NCBI RefSeq assembly: GCF_001761465.1
Contig: NZ_CP017479.1
Location: 1,116,001-1,180,000, forward strand
Origin: Flavobacterium gilvum
GTDB lineage: Bacteria; Bacteroidota; Bacteroidia; Flavobacteriales; Flavobacteriaceae
DNA: 64,000 nt
Direction: 5' to 3'
The first letter of the stretch is position 1. Each line of letters opens with the position of its first letter. Of the stretch, positions 43,346-52,616 are shown piece by piece. The position numbers and the translations under genes were made by a program. The notes under the pieces are model-generated. The model did not search any database. It was given only the letters and a program-made list of their open reading frames with translations, and was not told the DNA's origin.

Positions 43346-44383
43346 ATGAAATACAACAATTTACCCAACACAGATATTAAAGTCAGCAAAATATGTCTTG
43401 GAACAATGACTTTTGGACAACAAAACACGGAATCCGAAGGACACGCACAAATGGATTATGCTTTTGAGAAAGGAATTAATTTTTTTGACACCGCCGAAAT
43501 GTATTCTGTTCCCGGACGTAAAGAAACTTATGGTAGCACCGAAAAAATCATTGGAACTTGGTTCAAAAAAACTGGAAAAAGAGAAGAAGTGGTTTTGGCT
43601 TCCAAAATTGCCGGACCCAATCCGGGATTGTCTTACGTTCGTGAAAACATGGATTTCTCTCCAGAAAGTATTGCGTTGTCAATTGACAAAAGTTTGACTC
43701 GTTTGCAAACCGATTATATCGATTTATACCAACTGCACTGGCCGGAACGTAAAACCAATTTTTTTGGGCAACGTGGTTTTAAATCGCAAAATGATTCTTG
43801 GGAAGATAACATTCGTTCTATTTTGGAAACTTTGGATGGATTTATCAAGCAAGGAAAAATTAGACACATTGGTGTTTCCAATGAAACGCCTTGGGGAATT
43901 ATGCGTTTTCTTGAAGAAAGCAAATATCAAAATTTACCCAAAATAAAAACCATTCAAAATCCATATTCTCTTTTGAACAGAACATTCGAGATTGGAAATG
44001 CGGAAGTTTGCATGAGGGAAAATGTTGGATTATTGGCGTATTCTCCATTGGGTTTTGGTCGATTAACTGGAAAATATTTAGCAGGTGGAAGTCATCCAAA
44101 TTCAAGAATTGAATTGTTTCCGCAATTGGCGAGATACAATAGCGAAAAATCAGCCGAAGCGACCAAATTATATCAGGAAGTGGCGCATAAAAACGGTTTG
44201 ACTTTAACCGAAATGGCTTTGGCTTTTGTAACGCAACAGACTTTTGTGAGCAGTAACATTATTGGTGCTACAACAATGGATCAGCTAAAAGAAAATGTCG
44301 CTACAATTGACCTTGTATTATCGGATGAAATATTGAAAGAAATTGATGCCGTTCAGGCTATTATTCCTGATCCGGCTCCTTAA
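43346..44383 (+). CDS. tas: Aldo/keto reductase, Tas-like
   Basis: 345 residues. LGTMTFGQQNTESEGHAQMDYA and FDTAEMYSVPGRKETYG match E. coli Tas closely, including the catalytic Tyr (EMYSVP) and Asp (FDTAE). The catalytic His is in YQLHWPER, and IGVSNETPWGIMRF is characteristic of the family. The NADPH-binding end is seen around IIGATTMDQLKENV. The natural substrate is unknown. The gene stands alone. Confidence 0.9.
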   Translation: MKYNNLPNTDIKVSKICLGTMTFGQQNTESEGHAQMDYAFEKGINFFDTAEMYSVPGRKETYGSTEKIIGTWFKKTGKREEVVLASKIAGPNPGLSYVRENMDFSPESIALSIDKSLTRLQTDYIDLYQLHWPERKTNFFGQRGFKSQNDSWEDNIRSILETLDGFIKQGKIRHIGVSNETPWGIMRFLEESKYQNLPKIKTIQNPYSLLNRTFEIGNAEVCMRENVGLLAYSPLGFGRLTGKYLAGGSHPNSRIELFPQLARYNSEKSAEATKLYQEVAHKNGLTLTEMALAFVTQQTFVSSNIIGATTMDQLKENVATIDLVLSDEILKEIDAVQAIIPDPAP

Positions 44384-44425
44384 TTGTCTAGATATTTTTA
44401 AAATTAAGATAGTTTTGATACAATA

Positions 44426-44475
44426 TTGTCATTCCGCAGGACTCTCATGTTGCGGAGATTCCTCCGGAATGACAA
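44426..44475. repeat. Hairpin repeat TTGTCATTCCG/CGGAATGACAA
   Basis: Eleven-base perfect outer arms (44426-44436 and 44465-44475) with GGACTCTCATGTTGCGGAGA inside, where CGCA/TGCG can also pair. Lies just downstream of the Tas-like gene. Confidence 0.75.
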
Positions 44476-44515
44476 ACAGTACGGTTATCCAGATTACGCA
44501 ATAGGCCACGGATGT

Positions 44516-44560
44516 GCTTCGCCTGTTCGCTATCGCTCGGGTCACAGATTAAACGGATTT
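44516..44560. repeat. Dispersed repeat GCTTCGCCnGTTCGCTATCG, copy 2
   Basis: GCTTCGCCTGTTCGCTATCG, then CTCGGGTCACAGATT and AAACGGATT. First part matches 24030-24064. The last part matches the arm word of the inverted repeat at 9604-9698. Confidence 0.75.
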
Positions 44561-44694
44561 TAGCAGATTTTTCAATAGCAAAAAAGGAAAAATTAGTGTA
44601 ATTCGTGTTTAATACTTGATTTCGATTAAAATGTCTTTCTTCAAATTTGTGTTAATTTGTGCAATTTGTGGCTATCACATAATCGGAGTTAAAA

Positions 44695-46062
44695 CTATTC
44701 AAAAATAAGTTTGTAGGTCAAAAGTTGCCCCTGATCATTTTTGACAGTTACAATATAAAGTCCTTTGGATAAATGCTCCATTTGAATGCTGTTTGTTTTT
44801 TTATTTTCTGTTTTTTGTTTGAGTAGCATTTTGCCTTCCATATCAAAAAGAGTGACTTCGACCGGATAATTTTTGTTTGATTTTTGGATAATGATTTCCG
44901 AATGTGCCGGATTAGGATAGATTGCAAATTGAGTTTGGTCAAAGGTATCAACGGGTAGGGAAGTGTCTATAATTTTATAAATGGTGCCACTGTTTAGGGA
45001 AGCAATGTAAAGTTCCCCATTTTTGTCCTCACCGAATGTCGAAAAGTTGTTTCCAGTAAAGGCTTGCGAATAGGTTACAGTACCACCAGAAGTTATCATC
45101 CCGATTTTTGGATTGCAATAATCTGTAAAGAAATACAATCCTTTAAAATTAGGAAATGCCGTTCCATTATAGACATGTCCGCCAGTAACAGAACATGCAC
45201 CTGAAGAATGGTTTATCGTGTTTATTGGGAACTTCATAGTAGTTTGCGAGGCACAACTCACGGTGTTGTAAGCATCGTTTCCTTCATAACAGCGCCAGCC
45301 ATAATTTATTCCCGCTTGCGAGGCAGGTGCAACATTGATTTCTTCTACATTGTTTTGACCGACATCGGCTATCCATAAGTTTCCAAGGGTTTTATCAAAA
45401 GAAAATTTCCAGGGATTCCGAAGGCCAATGGCCCAAATTTCATCGGCGCCAGCAACTCCAACATAAGGATTTGAGGAAGGAATTCCGTATGGAGTTCCTG
45501 AATTCACATCAATCCGAAGCATTTTTCCCAATAATTCATTTATGTTTTGTGCACGGTTTTCTGGATCGCCACCACTGCCGCCATCACCCATGCCAATGTA
45601 CAGATAACCATCTGGCCCAAATTTTAAAGTCCCTCCGTTATGGTTGGCGTAGGGTTGGGCTATGGTCAAAAGTATAGTTCCGCTAGAGGGATTGGCAAGA
45701 TTTGGATTTGCATTATCGACAGAATATCGTGTGATAACTGTGTTTCCGGCGGTGTTGGTGTGGTTGGTGTAGAAGAAACCATTGGAAGCATAATTAGGAT
45801 GAAAAGCCAATCCTAGCAATCCTTGTTCGCCACCAGTGCTTACCTGACCTGTAATGTTGAGAAATGGAGAGGAGTTTACGGTTCCATTTGAGTTCAGGAT
45901 TTTGATAATTCCGCCTTGTTCTACAACGAATAAACGGTCGTCTCCAATATTGGTAATTTCAGCAGGTTTTGTAAATCCCGAGGCAAAATTTTGTAGCCCT
46001 ATGATTTGCGAATGAGAATAATTTAAAAATAAGAATGTAATAAAAAATAGAGATGTTTTCAT
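44695..46062 (-). CDS. PQQ-type sugar dehydrogenase with T9SS type A sorting domain
   Basis: 455 residues from the ATG at 46062 (an in-frame TTG at 46068 is not needed). The signal peptide is MKTSLFFITFLFLNYSHS. The glucose/sorbosone dehydrogenase six-bladed propeller covers about 20-365: EITNIGDDRLFVVEQGGIIK, GGEQGLLGLAFHPNY, NHNGGTLKFGPDGYLYIGMGDGG and LRNPWKFSFD, with His as the proposed catalytic base in NHNGG. The last ~80 residues (FAIYPNPAHSEIIIQ to KGLYIVTVKND) are a type A T9SS sorting domain. It is therefore a secreted or surface-attached enzyme. Sugar specificity is unknown. Confidence 0.92.
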   Translation of the reverse strand: MKTSLFFITFLFLNYSHSQIIGLQNFASGFTKPAEITNIGDDRLFVVEQGGIIKILNSNGTVNSSPFLNITGQVSTGGEQGLLGLAFHPNYASNGFFYTNHTNTAGNTVITRYSVDNANPNLANPSSGTILLTIAQPYANHNGGTLKFGPDGYLYIGMGDGGSGGDPENRAQNINELLGKMLRIDVNSGTPYGIPSSNPYVGVAGADEIWAIGLRNPWKFSFDKTLGNLWIADVGQNNVEEINVAPASQAGINYGWRCYEGNDAYNTVSCASQTTMKFPINTINHSSGACSVTGGHVYNGTAFPNFKGLYFFTDYCNPKIGMITSGGTVTYSQAFTGNNFSTFGEDKNGELYIASLNSGTIYKIIDTSLPVDTFDQTQFAIYPNPAHSEIIIQKSNKNYPVEVTLFDMEGKMLLKQKTENKKTNSIQMEHLSKGLYIVTVKNDQGQLLTYKLIFE

Positions 46063-46168
46063 AATCAAAACAGATTGATTAATAAACTCAAATTTACAAA
46101 TAAAAAGGATAATAAATTTGTTTAACTATTTGGTTGTTATTTGAATACGTGTAGTTTGGATGAGATTT

Positions 46169-46227
46169 AACCGCAAGGTACGCAAAGAAAATCGCAAAGT
46201 TCGCTAAGCTTTGCGCTCCTTGCGGTT
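46169..46227. repeat. Imperfect inverted repeat (AACCGCAAGG family)
   Basis: AACCGCAAGG / CCTTGCGGTT ends with CGCAAAG / CTTTGCG inside. A shorter, looser relative of 27973-28043. Lies between two minus-strand genes. Confidence 0.7.
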
Positions 46228-46235
46228 AAATATTT

Positions 46236-48197
46236 TTAAAAATCAAATTCCTCTTTAACGTCCATGGTATCTATAACGGTTGTGTCTTTTGGTTTAATGT
46301 TTAATAACGAATGCGCTCGTCCTGTAAGTGTTATCGGAACCGACAGCCCAATTGTGTCTTCCGGAACCAATAAACCTCGGCGGAACATCAGGTTTCTCAA
46401 GAAAGCTTGTTGCTTGGTTGCGTATGCTTTTTGTAAACCTTCCTGATCAAACTGCCACATGAATTTTTTTGGTTTTGGGATAATTGTAGCCAAAAATAAA
46501 CACTCTCGTACATTCAAATCGGTAGGTTTTTTCTGGAAATAAAATTCGGCTGCTTCGCCAATTCCATAGACATTCGGCCCCCATTCGATAATATTGAAAT
46601 AAACCTCCAACATACGTTGTTTACTCGTAATTCGGTTGCCTTCAATGATATAAACCAAAAGAATTTCCTCCAGTTTTCTGGACAAGGTTTTTTCTCGGGT
46701 GAGGAATACATTTTTAACCAATTGCATGCTTATAGTACTCGCTCCTCGCGAAAACTTTTTGGTACGTATATTTTTGAGAATTGATTGTTTGAAAGCTTCG
46801 TTGATGAAACCATGATGGGACATAAAAGAAGGATCCTCGGAAGTTAAAACACATTTTTGTAAGTAAGGCGAAATTTGATCCAAAGGTGTGTAATACGGAT
46901 TGCTTGCGCCTACAAAAACGGGACGTTGTAATACGCCATTATCCACGGCTCTATAAGTAAATTCCCTATTCAATTTGTCTAGGTCAATGTTCCCGAATTT
47001 TGTAATTTTTGTATTTCGTTTGTTTACCTCACTTTTAAAAACAATAGTATTTGGCTTGTTTTTGTTGTACATGAAATCCAATTGATAATCAAAATCACCT
47101 GTGACTTCCATACCTTGAAAATGGGTAAACAATCCATCGGGTAGAGAATTGATGAAATCCTGAGTTTTAATTTTTGGAGTTTTAATTTTTAACCTGTAAA
47201 CGGTATCTTTTTCTGTATTATAAGAAAGATAAGGGTGTATTTTTACTTGGTTTAACTGAGCAGTTGAGGTACTGTCGAGTGAAATGAAATCACTGCCCAA
47301 CAAGAAACGGAAATCAAATCTCGCCTTTTTGATAGTGACATCTTTGTTGGCAATTCTTTTGTGATTCATTTTCAAATTGGTAATCGAGCTGAATCCATCA
47401 AAATGTAATTCGCCGTGACTCATTTCAATATTTTCAATTTTGAATCGGATGGAGTCAAAACTGGCTTTCAGGTTATAACGTTCGTCAAAATAAGGCACTT
47501 TGATAGCGCCAGTGTCGATGTTGAAAAAATGAAGATCTCCTTTTTTGTTTCTTGGATCCGCAATCCCGTTAATTCTCCATCGCTGCTCAAAAGTATTGGT
47601 TTGAACGGCAATTGACGATTCAAGTTTGGTTTGTGATAGGGTTAATTCTTTAAAATCTACAGTCGCTTTTTTCCCGTTGTCATCGAGTTTGAAAACCAGA
47701 TTTTCCAAAGCCATGTCTGTTGGAACCAAATTGAGGACTTTGGATATAATTCGGTAAGCAAATTCGGCGTAGTCTCTTTTGTCGGTGGTTTTAGGTTCGT
47801 TTTTGTCTCTTTTTAGGAAAGCGCCAAAGTTCTTGATATTTCCTTTTTTGGTTAATTGGACATATCCATTTTTTATTTCAAGAGTTCCCAGTTGGACTTC
47901 GCCAATAAGCAATCGCCATAAATTGACATTTGTTTTTATTTTCTGGATTTTAAAAATAGTATCAAGGCCTTTCGGAGCCAAAGTGATTCCATTCAATTCT
48001 ATTCCCGAAACGCCATTAAAGGAAGCTTTTTTGATAGCAAATTCACTATTGTATTCCAGTTTCATAGTTGCTGAAACCTTGTCTACGGCCTGATCTAGAA
48101 GTTCGTCCCTGAATAACAGAAAAACAATTAAGAGTACGGCAATAACTGCTCCAAGTATTTTGGATGTTAATAGTAACTTTTGTTTGTTTGTTCTCAT
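46236..48197 (-). CDS. AsmA-like/GT51 transglycosylase fusion, no transpeptidase domain
   Basis: 653 residues. A membrane anchor (LTSKILGAVIAVLLIVFLLF) is followed by a long AsmA-like beta-rich region (about 40-420; for example GVSGIELNGITLAPKGL and NVNLWRLLIGEVQLG). The C-terminal ~200 residues are a peptidoglycan glycosyltransferase (GT51): LTSEDPSFMSHHGF (Glu454, catalytic), RGASTISMQLVKNVFLTREK, KLEEILLVYIIE and RMLEVYFNIIEWGPNVYGIGEAAEFYF. No penicillin-binding domain follows. It should polymerise lipid II at the inner membrane, like monofunctional MtgA, with the AsmA-like part in the periplasm. Confidence 0.87.
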   Translation of the reverse strand: MRTNKQKLLLTSKILGAVIAVLLIVFLLFRDELLDQAVDKVSATMKLEYNSEFAIKKASFNGVSGIELNGITLAPKGLDTIFKIQKIKTNVNLWRLLIGEVQLGTLEIKNGYVQLTKKGNIKNFGAFLKRDKNEPKTTDKRDYAEFAYRIISKVLNLVPTDMALENLVFKLDDNGKKATVDFKELTLSQTKLESSIAVQTNTFEQRWRINGIADPRNKKGDLHFFNIDTGAIKVPYFDERYNLKASFDSIRFKIENIEMSHGELHFDGFSSITNLKMNHKRIANKDVTIKKARFDFRFLLGSDFISLDSTSTAQLNQVKIHPYLSYNTEKDTVYRLKIKTPKIKTQDFINSLPDGLFTHFQGMEVTGDFDYQLDFMYNKNKPNTIVFKSEVNKRNTKITKFGNIDLDKLNREFTYRAVDNGVLQRPVFVGASNPYYTPLDQISPYLQKCVLTSEDPSFMSHHGFINEAFKQSILKNIRTKKFSRGASTISMQLVKNVFLTREKTLSRKLEEILLVYIIEGNRITSKQRMLEVYFNIIEWGPNVYGIGEAAEFYFQKKPTDLNVRECLFLATIIPKPKKFMWQFDQEGLQKAYATKQQAFLRNLMFRRGLLVPEDTIGLSVPITLTGRAHSLLNIKPKDTTVIDTMDVKEEFDF

Positions 48198-48468
48198 AAA
48201 AGGATTGGTATTTTGAATGTTTTTTAACAGATAAAGAAAAGAAAAAAAAAGAGAACAGAAATAATTTTATGATTCTTTTTGCAGTTTTGAATGTGAAAAT
48301 AATTTTATTTTTAGATTAGTATAAATGATATACATTGCTAATGTTTAATAAAAAGTGCATTATAGAAAAAGTGCAGTTCACAATACCTTATTGCAGTTCG
48401 TCGGAAAAATGTTTTTTCAAATGGGTTCGATTCGTTCATTTGACAAATAATTAAACCAACCCATAAGT

Positions 48469-50424
48469 ATGAAAAAACTAATCGCATTAATCCTGATTTT
48501 GGTAATAACCAGTTTTATAGTTGTTTCTAAAGATGATATGTCTTTGAATGAAAAAATAGCAATAGAAAAAAAGAACATTCCCAATTCTGAAAACAAAAAA
48601 TGGGAATATGTAAAAGACCGATTGTTTGATGGAGAAACGGAAAAAGTATTTAAGCGAGAAGGACCGATACTTTTTTCATTAAATAATGCTTCAAAAAAAG
48701 ACAGTCTGATTGTAAATGAAATTATTCAAGAATTAAGGACTGTAATTCCGAATAAAACTATTGACTATTTTACAATTTTTACAGGAGTATCTTTTGAAGG
48801 TGCATTATACAATGGTTATGATAAAAAATACAAAGGAATCTCTTTATGGGACTTGGTAAAATCTACGACTTTGTTGAATTTTAATAAAAGTTCAAATTCT
48901 AATATTTTGCCTAAGTCACAAGAAATTGTGAATTATCGTTTTCCAAATGAAATTGGTTCTATTACAAGAGAAATTTTCGGTCCACTTTCAGAACATGACT
49001 ATACTGGGATTGCTATTTCATTTGATATTAATAAAGAAATATCAAACAAGGAAAGAAAAATATGTATCCAATATGAGATTCTTCGAACACTTTGTTATAT
49101 TAATCCCGCTAACCGATTTCCGTATGGTAACAGCAACGGAGTTTTTGAAGCTCCAGAATCTGTTCCTGAGCAGACTAAATTCAACGAACAAGACAAATTT
49201 TTACTCCAAAAACTATATTCGGATGATTTTATAGACCAATTCAAAACCTATATGTATGCCAATTATCCTTGGCGTTATGCGAGTAGTTTTATCAATAAAA
49301 AAAATCATGAATTTAAAGTTTGGGGAATTCTTATTGGTGTAGGCCTATTAGCTTCTATCTTAATCTTCAGTTATTTTCAAAATAAAAAATACAAGTATTC
49401 CTATCTCAATTATTCATTCCCAACTTTCTTTATATTCATATATTTTTTAAATCTAGACAATATTTATATGTATTTAACACGGTTTAATATAATTGTAAGT
49501 GGGGTTAATGGTCTTTTATTTCAATTAGTTTTCTCAATTTTAATTGCAATACTAATTTCTTTTGTTTTATGGGGATTAGAGAAAGTAAGTTTTAAAGGAA
49601 ATGAGAGTTTTAGTTATCAATTGATTCTGAAAGTAATTTTTACTTTCGTATCATTTTTAGCCATGGTAGTATTTGTGTTAGTGTTAGAATCCGATAGAAG
49701 AAAAGAACTTTTTGAATTTTTCTTTCCCTATATTTTTTTCTCAGCTGGATTGGCAATTGGAAGAGGATTACTCTTGTATTTGAATCATTTTTCGGAATCT
49801 TTGGTCAAGGAAAAAGACGTAGAGTTAAGCCGTTTGAAGGAAGCCAAAGCCGAAGCTGAAGTCAAAGCACTGCAATCGCAAATTAACCCGCATTTTTTGT
49901 ATAATGCTTTGAATTCTATAGCGAGTTTGGCTCATACAGATGCTGATAAAACCGAAAAAATGGCCTTGTCTTTGTCGGATTTGTTTCGTCATACAATTAA
50001 TCGAAAAGGAGAAAAAGTAAATTCAGTGCAAGATGAGGTAAATTTGGTGAGCAATTATCTGGAAATTGAACAAATTCGTTTTGGTGACCGATTGCGATTC
50101 TCCATTGATGTTGAACCCGACTTATTGACCATTGAAATCCCAATGTTTATACTTCAGCCTTTGGTGGAAAATGCTATAAAGCATGGGATTTCCAAAATTG
50201 AAGGGCAAGGAAATATAGTCTTGAAAATAAATAAGAAAGAAGATGGCGTTTTGATTTCGGTACAGGATAATGGTCCCGATTTTCCGGAAGGATTAGTAAG
50301 CGGTCACGGATTGCAAACGGTGTATGATTTATTGCGATTTAGTTATGGAGAAAAAGCCGAAATCAGTTGGCACAATCAACCCAAAAAAGAAATATCAATT
50401 TATATAGCCACTGTTTTAAAATGA
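48469..50424 (+). CDS. LytS/YehU-type sensor histidine kinase
   Basis: 651 residues. N-terminal signal anchor, then a large extracytoplasmic sensor region (about 30-285) with no recognised fold. Four to five transmembrane helices lie at 290-440. The cytoplasmic His_kinase domain begins LQSQINPHFLYNALNSI, where H475 is the phosphoacceptor. The ATPase core includes MFILQPLVENAIKHG and VQDNGPDF with GHGLQTVYDLL. The stop overlaps the start of the LytTR response regulator gene (ATGA), so they form one two-component pair. The signal is unknown. Confidence 0.92.
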   Translation: MKKLIALILILVITSFIVVSKDDMSLNEKIAIEKKNIPNSENKKWEYVKDRLFDGETEKVFKREGPILFSLNNASKKDSLIVNEIIQELRTVIPNKTIDYFTIFTGVSFEGALYNGYDKKYKGISLWDLVKSTTLLNFNKSSNSNILPKSQEIVNYRFPNEIGSITREIFGPLSEHDYTGIAISFDINKEISNKERKICIQYEILRTLCYINPANRFPYGNSNGVFEAPESVPEQTKFNEQDKFLLQKLYSDDFIDQFKTYMYANYPWRYASSFINKKNHEFKVWGILIGVGLLASILIFSYFQNKKYKYSYLNYSFPTFFIFIYFLNLDNIYMYLTRFNIIVSGVNGLLFQLVFSILIAILISFVLWGLEKVSFKGNESFSYQLILKVIFTFVSFLAMVVFVLVLESDRRKELFEFFFPYIFFSAGLAIGRGLLLYLNHFSESLVKEKDVELSRLKEAKAEAEVKALQSQINPHFLYNALNSIASLAHTDADKTEKMALSLSDLFRHTINRKGEKVNSVQDEVNLVSNYLEIEQIRFGDRLRFSIDVEPDLLTIEIPMFILQPLVENAIKHGISKIEGQGNIVLKINKKEDGVLISVQDNGPDFPEGLVSGHGLQTVYDLLRFSYGEKAEISWHNQPKKEISIYIATVLK

Positions 50425-51185
50425 AAAGTTTGCCCTACACTACGTTAATTATAGATGATGAACCGCCTGCAAGAGCGCGTTTGCGTCAATTACTGGAAAA
50501 TTTCTCAGAAACTTTCAGAGTAGTTGACGAAGCCAAAAATGGAATTGAAGCCGTAGAAAAAATCAATCAATTACAACCCGACGTTATTTTTTTGGATATC
50601 GAAATGCCCGGATTGAATGGTTTTGAATTATTGGAGCGTTTAGAGAAAATACCCATAGTTGTTTTCTGTACTGCCTATGACCAATATTCCCTGAAAGCAT
50701 TTGAAACCAATAGTGTTGATTATTTGCTGAAACCCGTGAGATTGGAAAGACTTCAACAAACTGTTGAAAAATTGAGCAGTTTGAAAAACAATCTTTCGTC
50801 TGCAACTATTTTGGATGTTATAAAGGAATTTTATAATCAAAAAGAGGAAAAAAAGATGACTTCCATAACCGTGAAAAAAGGCGATAAACTCATTTTTGTA
50901 AAACTGGAAGAAGTAACTCATTTTGAAGCTGACGAAAAATACGTTTCTGTATATACCGACAAAGAAAGTCATTTGGTTGAACAATCTTTATCACAATTGG
51001 AATTGAAGCTTCCAGACTATTTTATGCGAGTACATCGTTCAATTATTATAAACAGAAATTATGTAACCGAAGTTCAAAAATATTTTAATAGCCGTTTTGC
51101 GATTAAGTTAAACAACCATAAGAGAACAAGCGTAATTTCTGGAAGAAGTTACAATGAGTCAATTAAAAACTGGATGGATATTTAG
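50421..51185 (+). CDS. LytTR family response regulator
   Basis: 254 residues, starting at the ATG at 50421 that overlaps the kinase stop. The receiver domain has LIIDDEPPAR, the phosphorylated D59 in VIFLDIEMPGLNG, CTAYDQYSLKAFE and the conserved Lys in YLLKPVRLERL. The LytTR DNA-binding domain covers about 150-254, with ITVKKGDKLIFVKLEEVTHFEADEKYVSVYT and MRVHRSIIINRNYVTEVQKYF. It should bind direct repeats near target promoters when phosphorylated by the upstream kinase. The targets cannot be seen here. Confidence 0.95.
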   Translation: MKSLPYTTLIIDDEPPARARLRQLLENFSETFRVVDEAKNGIEAVEKINQLQPDVIFLDIEMPGLNGFELLERLEKIPIVVFCTAYDQYSLKAFETNSVDYLLKPVRLERLQQTVEKLSSLKNNLSSATILDVIKEFYNQKEEKKMTSITVKKGDKLIFVKLEEVTHFEADEKYVSVYTDKESHLVEQSLSQLELKLPDYFMRVHRSIIINRNYVTEVQKYFNSRFAIKLNNHKRTSVISGRSYNESIKNWMDI

Positions 51186-51197
51186 GAATTTAAAAAA

Positions 51198-51229
51198 AAA
51201 CAGTCCTTTCCAATTGGAAAGGACTGTTT
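51198..51229. terminator. Bidirectional terminator
   Basis: AAACAGTCCTTTCC / GGAAAGGACTGTTT, 14 bp perfect, 4-base loop, with A run before and T run after. It separates the response regulator gene from convergent radA. Confidence 0.88.
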
Positions 51230-51252
51230 CGTATTGTGTTCTTACTTAATTT

Positions 51253-52614
51253 TTACCCAAACAATTGGCTGGCTACATCTTCGATTTTGGCAACCAATTG
51301 AATTTTTATACCTGTATTTTTCAAGGCTATTTTATTGTATTTAGATACAAAAATAGTTGAAAACCCTAATTTTTCGGCTTCTTGAATGCGTTGATCTACC
51401 CGGTTTACGGGACGAATTTCGCCCGAAAGTCCCACTTCGCCGGCAAAACAAAACCCTTTTTCTACCGGGATGTCTTCATTAGATGATAAAATAGCAGCTA
51501 CAACTGCCAAATCTATGGCTGGATCATCAACAGAGATTCCGCCAGTTACATTTAGGAAAACATCTTTGGCGCCAAGCCTAAAACCGGCTCTTTTTTCCAA
51601 AACAGCCAAAATCATGTTTAGCCTTTTGGCGTTATAACCAGTGGTACTGCGTTGTGGCGTTCCGTAAACTGCAGTGCTTACCAATGATTGTATTTCGATC
51701 ATTAAGGGGCGCATGCCTTCGAGTGTAGTAGCAATTGCCGTGCCAGACAGTTCTTCGTCTTTGTGCGAAATCAATATTTCGGAGGGATTGGAAACTTCTC
51801 GCAATCCACTTCCCAACATTTCGTATATACCAATTTCGGAAGTAGATCCAAAACGGTTTTTTAGCGAACGCAAAATACGATAGACGTGATTACGATCGCC
51901 TTCAAACTGAAGTACTGTATCAACCATGTGTTCCAGTATTTTTGGTCCTGCAATGGTTCCGTCTTTGGTGATATGTCCAATCAGGATGACTGGAATGTTG
52001 GTTTCTTTGGCAAATTTTATTAATTCGGCAGTGGTTTCCCGTATTTGCGAAATACTCCCTGCGGTAGATTCGATATAATCGGTATGCAAAGTCTGAATCG
52101 AATCGATTATGACAATTTCGGGCTGAATAGCTTCTATTTGTTTGAAGATATTCTGGGTTTTGGTTTCGGTAAGAATAAAACAATTTTCGCCGTTGGGAGT
52201 GATACGTTCGGCGCGCATCTTAATTTGCTTTTGGCTTTCTTCTCCCGAAACGTATAATGTTTTGTATGGTAGTTTTAAGGAAATCTGCAACAAAAGCGTA
52301 CTTTTTCCAATTCCTGGTTCACCACCCAAAAGGATAAGCGATCCAGGGACGATTCCGCCTCCCAAAACTCTATTCAGTTCGTTGTCGGTAGTGTCGAGAC
52401 GGATTTCTTCGGCACTGTTAATCTCGTTGATTCGTAATGGTTTTGGTGCTTTACCTGTGGATGAAGATTCGCTTTTCCACGCAACTTTTTCCTGTTTTTG
52501 TATGATTTCCTCGGCAATTGTGTTCCATTCTTTGCAGGAATTGCATTGTCCTTGCCACTTGGCATATTGCGTTCCACAATTTTGACAAAAAAAAGTTGTT
52601 TTTACTTTAACCAT
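51253..52614 (-). CDS. radA: DNA repair protein RadA
   Basis: 453 residues. N-terminal zinc finger FFCQNCGTQYAKWQGQCNSCKE (CxxC...CxxC). The RecA-like ATPase has Walker A GGEPGIGKSTLLLQ and Walker B VIIDSIQTL. The RadA-specific KNRFGSTSEIGIYEM motif and a C-terminal Lon-like domain (GGISVDDPAIDLAVVAAILSS, GEVGLSGEIRPV) are present. It promotes branch migration and processing of recombination intermediates. It begins 2 bp after the esterase-fold gene stop, so both are in one operon. Confidence 0.97.
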   Translation of the reverse strand: MVKVKTTFFCQNCGTQYAKWQGQCNSCKEWNTIAEEIIQKQEKVAWKSESSSTGKAPKPLRINEINSAEEIRLDTTDNELNRVLGGGIVPGSLILLGGEPGIGKSTLLLQISLKLPYKTLYVSGEESQKQIKMRAERITPNGENCFILTETKTQNIFKQIEAIQPEIVIIDSIQTLHTDYIESTAGSISQIRETTAELIKFAKETNIPVILIGHITKDGTIAGPKILEHMVDTVLQFEGDRNHVYRILRSLKNRFGSTSEIGIYEMLGSGLREVSNPSEILISHKDEELSGTAIATTLEGMRPLMIEIQSLVSTAVYGTPQRSTTGYNAKRLNMILAVLEKRAGFRLGAKDVFLNVTGGISVDDPAIDLAVVAAILSSNEDIPVEKGFCFAGEVGLSGEIRPVNRVDQRIQEAEKLGFSTIFVSKYNKIALKNTGIKIQLVAKIEDVASQLFG

Positions 52615-52616
52615 TA

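Larger units (their letters stand above)
44384..44694. other. Repeat-rich gap between convergent genes
   Basis: Contains a hairpin repeat (44426-44475), a second copy of the GCTTCGCC repeat (44516-44550) followed by a CACAGATTAAACGGATT word (44544-44560), and AT-rich sequence with TTTGTGTTAATTTGTGCAAT near the end. No gene. Confidence 0.6.
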
